DNA of 64,000 nt from Procambarus clarkii (GCF_040958095.1 NC_091180.1:6790051-6854050), one strand, 5' to 3'. Positions 24,285 to 36,350 are shown, counted from the stretch's first letter. Translations and numbers: made by a program. Notes: generated by a model from the sequence alone, not told the origin.

Positions 24285-24384
24285 CTAAGGGGTGGTTAAA
24301 TAGTTATTGCAGAAGCTGTTAAAAAAAGAAAGACTATTGCACATGTTAACATTGTTGCATTTTTAAAGACGTTCAGTAACTTAC

Positions 24385-24504
24385 GCTTGATGAATCGGTT
24401 AAGAGAGTCTACCCAATGCTTAATGTTGTCATTATCACCATTCTTGTACCAAATTAACGTCGATTCTACGTTTTCATGACGCGGCAGTGGACGGAAACCC
24501 ATAG
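24385..24504 (-). CDS. ATP1B/nrv: Na+/K+-ATPase beta, exon 3
   Basis: Acceptor TTTTTTCAG precedes 24504; donor C|GTAAGT lies at 24385/24384. The first codon is completed with exon 2 (G+CT, Ala), giving NPAMGFRPLP, the conserved ectodomain entry motif of beta subunits. Then come IWYKNGDN and HWVDSLNRFIK. It is 120 nt, phase 1 on both sides. The intron after it is only 100 bp. Confidence 0.95.
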
Positions 24505-25604
24505 CTGAAAAAAGGTACTTTTTAAATCGCTTGTTACACAATTTTATGAACAAGTTAAATCAAGGAAGGTGGAAGCCTTATTCACAAATAAGGGAGCAAG
24601 TTGTCATAACACTAAGCTAGTACTGTTTAGCTGTAATGTATAGAAATAATGAAAAAAAATAAATCATTTATTCTGAACCCACGAATCCTCAATTTAGCAT
24701 CTGAATACTTTTGATACGAGAACAGTTTTCAGGATTTTTTGTTTAACCACTGAACTGCACAGCGTGCCTGCAAGTGCTTGACAGGGTGTGAGCAACGCAC
24801 CTCCGGGATCTTTTAAGTATAGCATATGATTCAAAACTCCCACGGCTACATGGGGTTCACATCAGCTTCTTCAGGGCTCTTTTAAACAGACGCCATTTTT
24901 TTTTTTTTAAATCGTGGACCACATTCCCAGGCGTGAGAGCCTCAGTACTACGTGAGCAACTAAGGCTGGCGCACACAGCACGAGCTCACAGCACTGCTGT
25001 TCAGCTTGTGACCACAGCATTGCCTAATAATTTCAAAATATATATGTAACTGGTATTAGCCATGATAGTATTACAGAAGGGTCTGAGTGTGATAATGACC
25101 GATTCACTGATATTTGAACATTGTACAATGCTGTTCACGATATTCACAGCAATATTTCGTCCATCTAGGAATCTTCAAACAACTTCTTATGCTCCTTTAC
25201 AAAATAAACTTGGTCAATTATTCATTTACAGAATTTAGTGACCAGAATTGTGATACAGTAGCAGATTGTGGTGATAATTAGTGCTAGGTGTAGTATTGTG
25301 GGAGGAGGAAGTTTGGTGAGGGAATCGAGGAAGCATCACTGTGTGGCAGCCACTTCTTTTGTTCACAATACTAGCTTAGTGGTTTGCTATGGTGAACACA
25401 CATGTGCATGGGTATATGCAATGTGTGTATATAGTGTAATAAAAGGAGTATGTTGAGAGGAGCCATTTTGACGAGGGAGGTGGTGTCGTACCCGTAGCAT
25501 CATCAGCTGGCTGCTGTGTGATTTGTCAAAGTGTATGGTGACCACTGTGCTGCTTGGACAATACCAGCTTAGTTGAATAGTTATGGTAGATACATGCGTA
25601 GATA

Positions 25605-25865
25605 CAGCAGTCTCCGTGGTGTAGTGGTAAGACACTCGCCTGGCGTTCCGCGAGCGCTATGTCATGGGTTCGTATCCTGGCCGGGGAGGATTTACTGGGC
25701 GCAATTCCTTAACTGTAGCCTCTGTTTAACGCAACAGTAAAATGTGTACTTGGATGAAAAAACGATTCTTCGCGGCAGGGGATTGTATTCCAGGGACCTG
25801 CCCGAAACGCTACGCATACTAGTGGCTGTACAAGAATGTAACAACTCTCATATATATCTCAAAAA
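25605..25865 (+). repeat. SINE family S4
   Basis: tRNA-like head: box A TGGTGTAGTGGTAAGACAC, box B GGGTTCGTATCC. The body contains CCTGCCCGAAACGCTACGCA and TACTAGTGGCTGTACAAGAA, and it ends in an AT-rich tail. The tail module recurs inverted at 62900-63012. Confidence 0.8.
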
Positions 25866-27348
25866 TAAAAAATATACAAAATGTGTGTAAATAGTGTGTA
25901 AATAGTGTGTAAATAATAAAAACAGTATGGTGGGAGGAGGAATGTTGGCGAGTAAGATAGATGTTAGAGGAGTGAGGGAGGGAGGGCTGGTTGGGTGTGG
26001 CAGCTCACTCGCAGACTTCTGAGTGTGTTGATGGTGAATGTACAGTGCGAGATAATGTATAGTGTGTAAATTTGTTAATTAATATACATAAATGAACATG
26101 AAACATTGGATATATGAGCAATATATGTGGACACATTTGTGATGCATGTAACACTGTCTTGAGACAGTACGGATGTTCTACCGCCATAATATTGAGTACG
26201 TGTTCATTATACAGTACATAGGATTGATAAGAAAAAACAAAAACGTATTTGGAAATGTATGCAAAAAAGAGAAAATATATATTTGTGGCAACTCACGCAT
26301 GTTGAAGCTGGCGCGCGACTACCTTCGGGAGTCTACGTCATGGACAACCAAATCGTGATGTCACACGCCATTTTCCGGACCCCATTGTCGGAAAACCCGA
26401 CACCATTTTCTAATATTAATGCAATATGCAGAAAATATTGCTGCTGTTGTATACACAAGTTAACCCATAGAAAATGTAGCTTTTAGTGGAATTTTCCGTC
26501 AATAGAAAACAGGATATCATTGCCACATAGTACTATAAATTCACCAGCTATTCTGTTGGGAATTATTCTTAAATACAGTAGTCTTTGGACTTATTACATC
26601 ATAAAAACATTCATTTGAATTAACTTAATTATTAGTATTATAATAAAGTAAATGTGACTTCTATCAGTTACTGACATCTGGACAAGGAGAGCAAGGCATC
26701 AGTGGTGGAGAGAGGTCAGCCATTGTAAAGACCAGAGTCGTTGGAGCAAGTTCCGCTTCTATAATTCTCTTGGACAAAGTGTTATGGAGATCAAATTAGT
26801 GCTCTACCATCAACACGCAGTCAACCACAAGGAAAGTGTCTTTCCAAAATCTTATCCAAGTCATTATTGGCCAGTAATGTTATGTTAGATAGGATTATTT
26901 CCGGTTAGAACACGAACGATCGACTCAACATGTAATTAAGCCTTGGTCCTTATATAATATAGTGTTTTCTCCGATATAGCTGTCATACATTTGGATTCCG
27001 GCTTTACAGCTAGTGCCCTTTGACAGGAACAAGAGGAAGCAAGAATTAATCTTGGTACATCAGTTACTTGGGTGATGGAAGCTAGCCTCTCACGAGGATA
27101 ATTTGGTGTCTACATCCCAGTTATACCTGGTGGACTAAGCCTACCATACAATAAGATTTCAATTTCAATTTCATAAGATAAGGCACCTCCTCAAATTTAT
27201 TCACTAATATATGTAGTTTAATACTGTAGTTTGATTGGCTGCATATATATAAATTTAATATAAACCCCCTAATGTGTAAGGATCGATTTGCAAGAAATAT
27301 TGCAGAAATACAGTCCACTTAACATCATACAAATTGCTATCGAAATAC

Positions 27349-28168
27349 AATAGGGGCCTCAACTTACGATGCTAATCCATTCCCAGAGACGGATCGTAAG
27401 TCGAAGCAATTTTTCCCATAAGAAATAAAGGGAATTGAATTAATCCGTTCCCCACCCTCCAAAATATTAACATACACATACATTTTATACTGAATACAAT
27501 TTTTTCTAACTACAATACAGTACCTAAGTTTATCTTACCTTTATGGAGGGCTCTTGATGGCGTATGGAAGATGGTGATGAGTGGGGAGAAGGAGAGTTGT
27601 TACCATTTAGAAGGGGAGTCTCCTTCCATTATCACATCAGGCAGTGGTGATTTCTCTGGGGTGTACTCTCCTATGTTTTGCCTGAATACCACTAGGCCCT
27701 GGATGTGGTTCAGTGCTTGTTTGTCTCACTACAAATTTGCCAAGAGACATTTGTTTTTCCCTTCATTTGTCTGTAATGATGCATCACTTTTGCACCCATA
27801 ATGTCCTTTTTCTTAGCCAGTATGGTGGATATCGTTGACTGAGATTTATTGTACTGCCTAGCCAGTTCAACAACCCGCACACCATCTTCATATTTACGAA
27901 TGATCTCGTTTCTGCTCTATGGTCATTTTTACATGGGATCTCATGTTGAGCCTTACCAATGACTTTCCTGGGACTCATGGTGTTATACATAATTACTTTA
28001 ATGTTCAAAACGCAAAAAATCACCAAACGCGGAATTTCTTATAGGCGCGATCGTTACTAAGCGGGCAGCTGTAGTAAACAGTCAGGTCGGACCGCTTGAC
28101 CGGGAACCATGCACTCTGTCGACCCAAACGTGTACCAACAAATATCGTATGTCGACGACACCATCGGT
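27349..28168 (-). mobile_element. Tigger/pogo-type DNA transposon, internally deleted
   Basis: Left terminal repeat GGGGCCTCAACTTACGATG and right terminal repeat (minus strand) GGTGTCGTCGACATACGATA are recognisably inverted copies of the Tigger-type end. On the minus strand the transposase N-terminus survives: MSPRKV, MTIEQKR, then the helix-turn-helix GVRVVELARQYNKSQSTIST and LAKKKDIMGAKV in shifted frames. The sequence then jumps to the transposase C-terminus (GPSGIQAKHRRVH, EGDSPSKW). The DDE catalytic core is absent, so it is a non-autonomous deletion derivative. Confidence 0.8.
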
Positions 28169-28394
28169 TTTTAGTTTTAGTTTAGTTTGAGTTTTTAGTT
28201 TTAACTTAATTACAACAAAAAGACATTCATAATTTGTAATGTTTTTATAAATTATCAAAAAACAGCTAAGAATATAGCAATAAGCGAGAACCTTTTGATA
28301 GCTGGGAAACTATTGAGAATAGTTTCAAAATAAAACAATCCATTCCATCAAGGAGCCACAAAGTTCAAGCAGTTTTTTCTAATTGTATGCAATG

Positions 28395-28545
28395 GCAATG
28401 ATCAACCAGGCTGAGACTCATACGTCAGGCTGCGAGCAGCAGTGTCCAACAGCCTGGTTGATCAGTCCAGCAACCAGGAGGCCTGGTCGACGACCGGGCC
28501 GCAGGGACGCTAAGCCCCGGAAGCACCTCAAGGTATGGCTGAAAC
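28395..28545 (+). repeat. CR1-like LINE 3' tail
   Basis: GGCTGCGAGCAGCAGTGTCC, AACAGCCTGGTTGATCAGTC, GGAGGCCTGGTCGACGACC, and the end AAGCCCCGGAAGCACCTCAA. Same subfamily as the 42.2 kb copy. Confidence 0.8.
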
Positions 28546-28639
28546 ATTAAGATTGCTCTACAAGACACGTGTCATCATACTTCAAGCTTACATTTATATA
28601 TTCAGTACTCAAATTGACAAGTCAAAGAATTGTGGAGTG

Positions 28640-29280
28640 TTCAACACTGCTTAAAGAATGATACCTTTAGAAATATTTCAATTTGGTCCAACAGCCTGTT
28701 TGGAGTAGCCAGCAGGTCCAGTACAACCCAGTTAGTAACTTCTTGCATGAACCAAATATTCTCTTGGACCCCTTCCATTTTTGTTTGGGGAACATTTGTT
28801 ACACTTGTTGGAAGCATATTGAATAGCCATGGACCTTTTGAAGTACAGTGTTTTCCAATTGTGTTTATTGTACCTCTACTTTTTACTGGCCCTATTCTGC
28901 ATTTCCTACCTCCTCTTTTGCCCCCAGTATGTTACCATATTAGTGTGCAAATTCGGGACCGTGTCTTTCAGTATCTTCCATGTGCATATTATGTGATGCC
29001 GCCTCTTTCTAGGGAGCACATTTTGAGAGCTCAGAGACGGTCCCAATAATTAAGGCACTTTATAGTGATCCATGCCATGTATGTTCTGTATTCCCTCTAC
29101 AGTATTTCAGAAATCTCCTGTTTTGAGAGGAGTACAGAACAGTGTTTTAGGCAGTGTGATGGGATCCCTGGATTTGAAGGTTCTCAATCCATCCTATCAC
29201 TTTCCTGGGCAATTCAATATTTGCTTTCTTATGCTCACTAAATGTTAGGTCATCTGACATTCACAGATCCTTTACACATT
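28640..29280 (-). mobile_element. CR1-like LINE remnant, decayed
   Basis: Plus-strand text such as CATGGACCTTTTGAAGTACA and TGTTCTGTATTCCCTCTAC mirrors 7290-7790 of the better preserved minus-strand LINE, with many substitutions. The ORF2 C-terminal region is in decay; no usable frame. Confidence 0.6.
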
Positions 29281-29579
29281 TTTCTTCTGCGAACAAGCCT
29301 GAATGGTCCCCAGGACTATAAAGCTGTGAAATGTTTTTACATCAATACCCGACACTAGTGATACAATGTAGTGGTGCAATGACTGCCTTGAGGTACATCT
29401 CTCTTCAGTGTTGGGACTTTGTTTTAACATACATACGCATTCTGAATATAAATTATCATGCAAGGTTACCACACTTTGGTTCTTGATTGAACAATGTATG
29501 ACACCAGCTTAAAACTATGCCCAAGTTTTCAATGCCTGTAAACAATTCCCTTCCCCTCCTAAACACACTGACATCTCAC

Positions 29580-29726
29580 CTGGGTTTCGAAGAAGGGATC
29601 CTCCACCACCGGGGGTGTACTTGGGAAGATGGTTGGTGTCTAACGTTTGGTAGAACACCGCCATCATAATGGCGAAGAAGCCAGCCAGGCATGCGTAGAA
29701 AATTACGTAGAACACGCCAATCTTAA
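29580..29726 (-). CDS. ATP1B/nrv: Na+/K+-ATPase beta, exon 2 (transmembrane helix)
   Basis: Acceptor CTTCCAG at 29733-29727 and donor G|GTGAGA at 29580/29579. It encodes about 48 residues. IKIGVFYVIFYACLAGFF opens the single transmembrane segment, continued by AIMMAVFYQTL. The start of the ectodomain, DTNHLPKYTPGGGGS, follows. Aromatic-rich packing (FYVIFY) is typical of this helix, which contacts the alpha subunit. The exon keeps phase 1 on both sides. A Helitron insertion begins only about 150 bp upstream of its acceptor. Confidence 0.96.
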
Positions 29727-30191
29727 CTGGAAGATAAAAACAAAATTTGTAAGTATTTAGCTAACAATGGTGTTTCAGTAGATATACTGTACTTAACTGA
29801 GCAAAATTATGAACCAAGGAAGTGGTAAAAAAGTAAAAAGCTCTACTTATGAATTCTTGAAAGCAAGGACAGATGTCTAGTCTATATAAATAAAAATGGA
29901 AATGTTCGTTTGTTCAAAATCGGTAATCTCCAAAAGTTCTTCACCGATTGCTTTGAAATTTTCACACAATGTTCCATTCGCATACAAGCAGGTTTTTATA
30001 TACATATTATATGGCTGTCACGTCTGAAGGAAAAAAACATGTTTTCTTAAAAAACTGTTTTTCATGTGTTTTTCATGTGAGAAATCTTCAAAACCTCTAC
30101 CGATTGCTCTGAAATTTTGACACGTTGCATTCGAATAGGAGTGTATTTCTATACTGTACCTACTATATACATGCCTTACCTGTGACCGTAG

Positions 30192-30224
<33 letters not shown>

Positions 30225-30461
30225 GCCATCTGTTGGATGTAAGAGCAACACATGCTGTAATCTCCCAAAGTTCTTCAACAATTGCTTTGAAATTGACAAC
30301 GTTCCATTCGAATATGCGCATCTTTTTACATACCTACAGTATAGATGCCATCCTTGTGGCAGGTAAAAACATGCATTTTTGAAAAACAGCGCCATCTGTT
30401 GCACATAATAGCAACATGCACGCTATATGCAGGCGATGAGTCACAATAACGTGGCTGAAGT

Positions 30462-30620
30462 ATGATGACCAGACCACACACTAGAAATTGAAGAGACGAC
30501 GACGTTTCGGTCCGTCCTGGACCATTCTCAAGTCGATTGTGACAATCGACTTGAGAATGGTCCAGGACGGACCGAAACGTCGTCGTCTCTTCAATTTCTA
30601 GTGTGTGGTCTGGTCATCAT
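30462..30620. repeat. Perfect 159-bp palindrome
   Basis: Arms 30462-30540 and 30542-30620 are exact reverse complements (79 of 79) around a single G at 30541. Each arm contains GACCAGACCACACACTAG and GACGACGACGTTTCGG. The left flank (GAGTCACAATAACGTGGC) belongs to the same repeat family. A single diverged arm lies at 18365-18440. Confidence 0.95.
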
Positions 30621-31297
30621 GCACGCTATACTAAATGTCAAATTCCATTTCAATTTTTCCGATTGCATCGATAAATTTTATTTTGGTAGGTTTCTTTTTT
30701 TTTTTTTTTTAAATTATTTTGTGTGACATTGTGTTGGAATTGAGCTGTGTTTTCCATACCATTCATTTACTAAATATAAGTATATATGCCACACCTGTGA
30801 CAGGTAAAACTATACATTTCTTGAAAAACGGCACCATCTGTTGCATGTAAGAGCAACACACATGCTATACTACATGTTACAATTCCATTTAAATGTTTCT
30901 GATTGCATTGATAAATTGAATTTTCATATTGATTTATTTTCATTTTGATTTAATTATTTAGTGTGAATTGCGTTTGAATTGAGCCGTGTTGCTTACCATA
31001 CCGTTCATTTCGTGAGTATAGTTTAGTTTTTCTTTTTCATATCTTTTCATTTTTTAACTTTCTTATATTTCAGTGATGGGAACATCAGGTCACTTTATGT
31101 TCCCAACTTTCTGATAGGAACCTGAGACCATTTGGGAAGGCATCAGACTTGGGAGTGGGGAATGGTGGGGATGACAAGGAGACGGAAGTGAGAGATGGTG
31201 GGGAGGATGAGGGGGACAAGGGAGGGGGTAATGGTGGGGAAGGACGAAGGGACAGGGAAGTTTGGGATGGTGGGGACGAGGGGATAGGGGAATGGAG

Positions 31298-31545
31298 AAT
31301 GGTTATCTCGAGATGATTTCGGGGCTTTTTTAGTGTCCCCATGGCCCGGTCCTCGACCAGGCCCTCCACCCCCAGGAAGCAGCCCGTGACAACTGACTAA
31401 CACCCAGGTACCTATTTACTGCTAGGTAACAGGGGCATAGGGTGAAAGACTCTGCCCATTGTTTCTTGCCGGCGCCCGGGATCGAACCCGGGACCACAGG
31501 ATCACAAGTCCAGCGTGCTGTCCACTTGGCCGACCGACCTTGGTG
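31298..31545 (-). repeat. SINE family S1, copy 1 (inside the Helitron)
   Basis: Minus strand: tRNA-like head GGTCGGCCAAGTGGACAG, B box GGTTCGATCCC, body with CCTGTTACCTAGCAGTAAAT and GGGCTGCTTCCTGGGGGTGG. The 3' tail AAGCCCCGAAATCATCTCGA matches the tail of the CR1-like LINE. Confidence 0.88.
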
Positions 31546-33399
31546 GGGACCAAGGGACAGGGAAGTGGGGCATGGTGGGAAGGAAGAGGGGATGGTGGAG
31601 TGGGGAATGATTGTGAGGCAGAGGAGATGGGTGAGGGGGAAATGGTTGGGAGGACTGTGGGACAGGGAAGGTTGCTGAGCCACAGCAACGCGTGGCCGGG
31701 CACTGCTAGTTATAATATAAAAAGCAAGCATGGAAGGATGCACTAATTGTTTAGTGAAGTAATTTAATTGAACAGTAAGGATAAACCAGCCCATCCTCCT
31801 CAAATTTAAGTACTGTAATTATTTTTTTTATAATGATGATGTGACTGAAAGTACAAGTATATCATGATGGACCAGCAAAAAGACTGATGAATTTGGATAA
31901 ATTTGAAAAGCTTATTACTGTATTTGTTGCTAAAACCCTAATCTAACCATACACTGAGACCCAATATAGTACCCGTGTGCTATAATTGGCCTAGGAGTAT
32001 TTATGTTCGGTTTTTTAATTTATTTTTCCAGACTATAAAAACCAGTACAAAAAGTGGATTACTTGGGCTATATTACCACATACTGATATGATTGACCATG
32101 GTTACAAACACTACTATCAAAACAGGAAGAGTGATTGAGAGATACTGTACAATAGAACATTTTTAAATTTTGTACAAAAAATTAAGTGAATTAAAAATTT
32201 ATCTCTGCACCAAATGGCCATTGTTCAAAATCACATTCTTGTTACTCAAGATATTTAAGTAACTTCAGCAAAGGCATCATTCGGGCCACAGCAGTTACTA
32301 CAAAATTTCATGAACTTTTGTATTTTCCATATACAGGGTAATCCTATCTCTGACACACTAACATTTAAGTTAATGCCAACCAACATTAATCCATGTTTAA
32401 TAAGTTACCTGAAAGATAAGCTATTTCATTTACAGCATTTTACAGTAAAAAAAATGTAAAACTTGTCAACTGTATACTAATGCAGCGTAATAAATTATAC
32501 AAACTTGACAATAAAGCAAGCAGGTATTTAGAAAGTCATCCATACCAACACATAGCCAAGTGACACTAAGGGTTTGAAGTGCCCCCCCCCCCCTCATGTG
32601 CACATAACGAGCTAGGCTGTCAACAGTGATTTGAAATGGCCAAGGTTCATCTACACATGTGAATTTGCATGCTAGTTGAGTAATTCCTGCAGCCCATTAT
32701 CTAGAGTATGAATATCCATGAGTAAAGTGTGAAAATTGAGGCATAGCCTTTTAATCTCACTAATTTTGCATCATGAGTGACATGAATGTTCTAGTTTAAT
32801 TCTTATTCATGCAATTTGGCATATTGCATGTCAGTAATTATACGTAATAGCATTATGCAAATGTTATAGGCCTACAAAATTAGTTATGGCAAAATTAACA
32901 AATGTAATCTATAGTGACAAGGTTTTGATTGTCATTGGCCTACAAGTTCCAAGGCCTATTTGAGCTGGGTTAGTAGTAGGCAGAAGTAATTGAGAGGATT
33001 AGATTGTAACTTATGCCCATTAAACCCATATCTGTCGATGAATTAAAGTCTGCCGACACTTTCAACCCAGGCTAGAGATCAGTACAAGCCTAACATGTAC
33101 TGTATATAATCTGGCTGCCTGTCCCCCCCCCCCCCCAGACAATTTAATGAAATTATTATATTTATAAGCTTTCCTGTATTTGTTTTTTTAAATAATTTAT
33201 AGTGCAAGTTTTGCCAGAGTGAGCATGTACACACTCCAACAACAAACCAATGCAATACTCCTGGAATGTGGTTTAATCTAAGAAAACAAGAAATGTATTG
33301 CAGCTCTTGTTTCCCAGAGGTGGCCACGTGTCATGACCCAACAGTCTGGAGGAGACTGCTAACATCTATGAGCGCCGTCAGTGCAACCTGTCCTCCTAC

Positions 33400-33600
33400 G
33401 AAGAATGTCGCATTTTGTATGTACAGTATGCTTTACACAAGGCCAAAAATTGTCGTATTAGAAAATGGAAGCAGCTCGCGAAAATGACACTGTCCTGTTT
33501 TCGGTTTTGGATCATCTGGCTTAGGTTATAAGAGGACACTTTAAATTGACCATTTCCTTTACGTTGGGAAACCTTAGGAGGACGGGTTGGTCAGTTGTCA
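33400..33600 (+). repeat. Unclassified interspersed repeat, plus copy
   Basis: GGCCAAAAATTGTCGTATTA, AGAAAATGGAAGC and TTTTGGATCATCTGGCTTA match the reverse complement of 36600-36790. The copies are diverged. No terminal repeats or coding domain identified. Confidence 0.55.
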
Positions 33601-33679
33601 CGACTTAACTTGTACCCATATTGGTCTACTAGATTCACCTAAATCTACTTCATAAAATATTCACTTTGGTCACAATATG

Positions 33680-33945
33680 CCTAAGAGGCCCGACAGCTGA
33701 GTGGACAGTGCTTCGAATTCGTAGTCCTGATGTTCAGGCTTCGATCCCCAGTGGAGACGGAAACAAAGGGGCAGAGTTTCTTTCTCTCTGATGCCTGTTA
33801 CCTAGCATTTAATAGGTATCTGGGAGTTAGACAGCTGCTACGGCCTGCTTCCTGGGGGTGGTAACAAAAAGGAGGCCTGGTCGAGTACTGGGCTGCAGAC
33901 ACACTAAGCCTTACAATCAAGATGAGCTCAAGATTGTAACTTAAT
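33680..33945 (+). repeat. SINE family S1, copy 2
   Basis: Head CCCGACAGCTGAGTGGACAG, B box-like GGCTTCGATCCCC, body GCCTGTTACCTAGCATTTAA, GGCCTGCTTCCTGGGGGTGG, and LINE-like tail GGAGGCCTGGTCGAGTACTG. Confidence 0.85.
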
Positions 33946-34554
33946 TTTATTAGTACATTTGTTTTCAGTTTTTTTTACCACTTACATAAAAATTCTTCTG
34001 GTTTGTTAATAGCAAAATCTTACTGCTCGAATTAACACTACTTCAGGTCAATTATAATTAAACAACTTGAAACTATAAATTACAGTACTTTATAAATTAT
34101 AACAATTTCATAAATGCTATACATTGCACTTTGCCCCTCTTGCATAATCTATTTTCTACGCAAATTCTACATACAGCACAAGTTGAATTACAAAGGCATA
34201 ATCTTATCAAAAGCAGTACAAATTGAATTTAAGTGAAAGTACAAGAACTGACCATGTGGGATTATCTAGGCAGGCATAAAATATTTACTAGGCCTATTGA
34301 AGAAAGATGGCAGACTCCTATTTAGATTAAAATGAAGATGACATCTGAAAAAAGATTTTGTTTTAAAAATAAATGTGCCCTAAATATGGTGTTACAATGG
34401 GAATATGGAGCAGGCAACTCCAGGAATAGGGATTACAAAATGAGTTAGAAAACGAGGCAGGGGAATGATGGCGTCACAGTGGAGTTGGAGAGAGCTGTTG
34501 CCGGTGACGCTACACACTCTTGGCTCCACTCCAACAATACCCCCCCCCCCTCAA

Positions 34555-35955
34555 CCCCGCCCCACCACCCACCAGCGTGTCCTGTCACCTCCCCCCGCCC
34601 CACCACCCACCAGCGTGTCCTGTCACCTCCCCCCGCCCCACCCACCCACCACCGTGTCCTGTCACCTCCCCCCGCCCCACCCACCCACCACCGTGTCCTG
34701 TCACCTCCCCCCGCCCCACCCACCCACCACCGTGTCCTGTCACCTCCCCCCGCCCCACCCACCAGCGTGTCCTGTCACCTCCCCCCGCCCCACCCACCAG
34801 CGTGTCCTGTCACCTCCCCCCGCCCCACCCACCCACCACCGTGTCCTGTCACCTCCCCCCGCCCCACCCACCAGTGTCCCCCGCCCCACCCACCAGTGTC
34901 CCCCGCCCCACCCACCAGCGTGTCCTGTCACCTCCCCCCGCCCCACCCACCAGTGTCCCCCGCCCCACCCACCAGCGTGTCCTGTCACCTCCCCCCGCCC
35001 CACCCACCAGTGTCCCCCGCCCCACCCACCAGTGTCCCCCGCCCCACCCACCAGCGTGTCCTGTCACCTCCCCCCGCCCCACCCACCAGTGTCCCCCGCC
35101 CCACCCACCAGCGTGTCCTGTCACCTCCCCCCGCCCCACCCACCCACCAGCGTGTCCTGTCACCTCCCCCCGCCCCACCCACCCACCACCGTGTCCTGTC
35201 ACCTCCCCCCGCCCCACCCACCCACCACCGTGTCCTGTCACCTCCCCCCGCCCCACCCACCCACCACCGTGTCCTGTCACCTCCCCCCGCCCCACCCACC
35301 CACCACCGTGTCCTGTCACCTCCCCCCGCCCCACCCACCCACCACCGTGTCCTGTCACCTCCCCCCGCCCCACCCACCCACCACCGTGTCCTGTCACCTC
35401 CCCCCGCCCCACCCACCCACCACCGTGTCCTGTCACCTCCCCCCGCCCCACCCACCCACCACCGTGTCCTGTCACCTCCCCCCGCCCCACCACCCACCAG
35501 CGTGTCCTGTCACCTCCCCCCGCCCCACCCACCCACCAGCGTGTCCTGTCACCTCCCCCCGCCCCAACGCGTGTCCTGTCACCTCCCCCCGCCCCCCCGC
35601 CCCACCCACCCACCAGCGTGTCCTGTCACCTCCCCCCGCCCCACCCACCCACCCACCAGCGTGTCCTGTCACCTCCCCCCGCCCCACCACCCACCAGCGT
35701 GTCCTGTCACCTCCCCCCGCCCCACCCACCCACCAGCGTGTCCTGTCACCTCCCCCCGCCCCACCCACCCACCAGCGTGTCCTGTCACCTCCCCCCGCCC
35801 CACCACCCACCAGCGTGTCCTGTCACCTCCCCCCGCCCCACCCACCCACCAGCGTGTCCTGTCACCTCCCCCCGCCCCACCCACCCACCAGTGTGTCCTG
35901 TCACCTCCCCCCGCCCCACCCACCAGCGTGTCCTGTCACCTCCCCCCGCCCCACC
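34555..35955. repeat. Minisatellite M1 (35-39 bp unit)
   Basis: About 33 copies of a unit containing GTGTCCTGTCACCTCCCCCC and GCCCCACCCACCCACC, plus about seven short 22-bp variants (GTGTCCCCCGCCCCACC). Nine almost identical 39-bp units lie at 35170-35510. All six frames are nearly stop-free, which creates false ORFs up to 507 codons. C-rich on plus, G-rich in the beta-subunit pre-mRNA. Confidence 0.97.
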
Positions 35956-36104
35956 ATATGAACAGTTCATATATGTGTATGTATGAACAACTCTATAAAT
36001 AATATGTATGGCAACTCGATAAATAATAATAACAGAATAACATGTGTGGAAGCATCGGAGTGTGTATATATGAATGCTACACAGTATTCATCTATGGACA
36101 TCCA

Positions 36105-36350
36105 TATCCCCCACCAGTGGGGTCCTGCCCCCCCATCCCCCACCAGTGGGGTCCTGCCCCCCCACCCCCTACCAGTGGGGTCCTGTCCCCCCCCCCACCC
36201 CCTACCAGTGGGGTCCTGTCCCCCCCCACCCCCTACCAGTGGGGTCCTGTCCCCCCCACCCCCTACCAGTGGGGTCCTGTCCCCCCACCCCCCTACCAGT
36301 GGGGTCCTGTCCCCCCACCCCCTACCAGTGGGGTCCTGTCCCCCACCCGT
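36105..36350. repeat. Minisatellite M2 (about 30 bp unit)
   Basis: Eight copies of CCTACCAGTGGGGTCCTGTC followed by a C run of variable length. It is separated from M1 by about 150 bp of unrelated sequence and shares no unit with it. Confidence 0.95.

Larger units (their letters stand above)
24505..29579 (-). other. Intron 2 of the beta-subunit gene
   Basis: 5.1 kb. It holds SINE S4 (25605), a Tigger-type transposon (27349-28168) and two CR1-like LINE remnants (28395, 28640). About 25860-26460 has repeated GTGTAAATAGT motifs and a purine-rich stretch of no clear identity. 24560-25260 and 26470-27340 contain nothing I recognise. Confidence 0.85.
29880..31709 (+). mobile_element. Non-autonomous Helitron with nested insertions
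   Basis: Begins TCTATATAAATAAAAATGG and GAAATGTTCGTTTGT, and ends with a hairpin (GCCAC-AGCAACGC-GTGGC), nine bases, then CTAG before T at 31705-31710. This is the TC...hairpin...CTRR structure of Helitrons. The body repeats a unit containing CACCGATTGCTTTGAAATTT and GCGCCATCTGTTG several times. A purine-rich GGGGATGGTGGGG-type tract precedes the 3' end. There is no Rep/helicase frame, so it is non-autonomous. It contains a palindrome (30462-30620) and SINE S1 (31298-31545). Confidence 0.75.

Noticed and set aside
25611..25690. Possible functional tRNA gene
   Set aside because: A and B boxes are present, but the acceptor ends do not pair and the sequence runs on into a SINE body shared with another locus. 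The same reasoning applies at 11.45, 20.56, 39.46 and 55.15 kb.
34465..36002. Three overlapping plus-strand ORFs of about 490-507 codons (Pro/His/Cys-rich) and minus-strand counterparts
   Set aside because: They arise because the minisatellite unit has no stop codon in any frame. All frames are open at once and content is purely repetitive.
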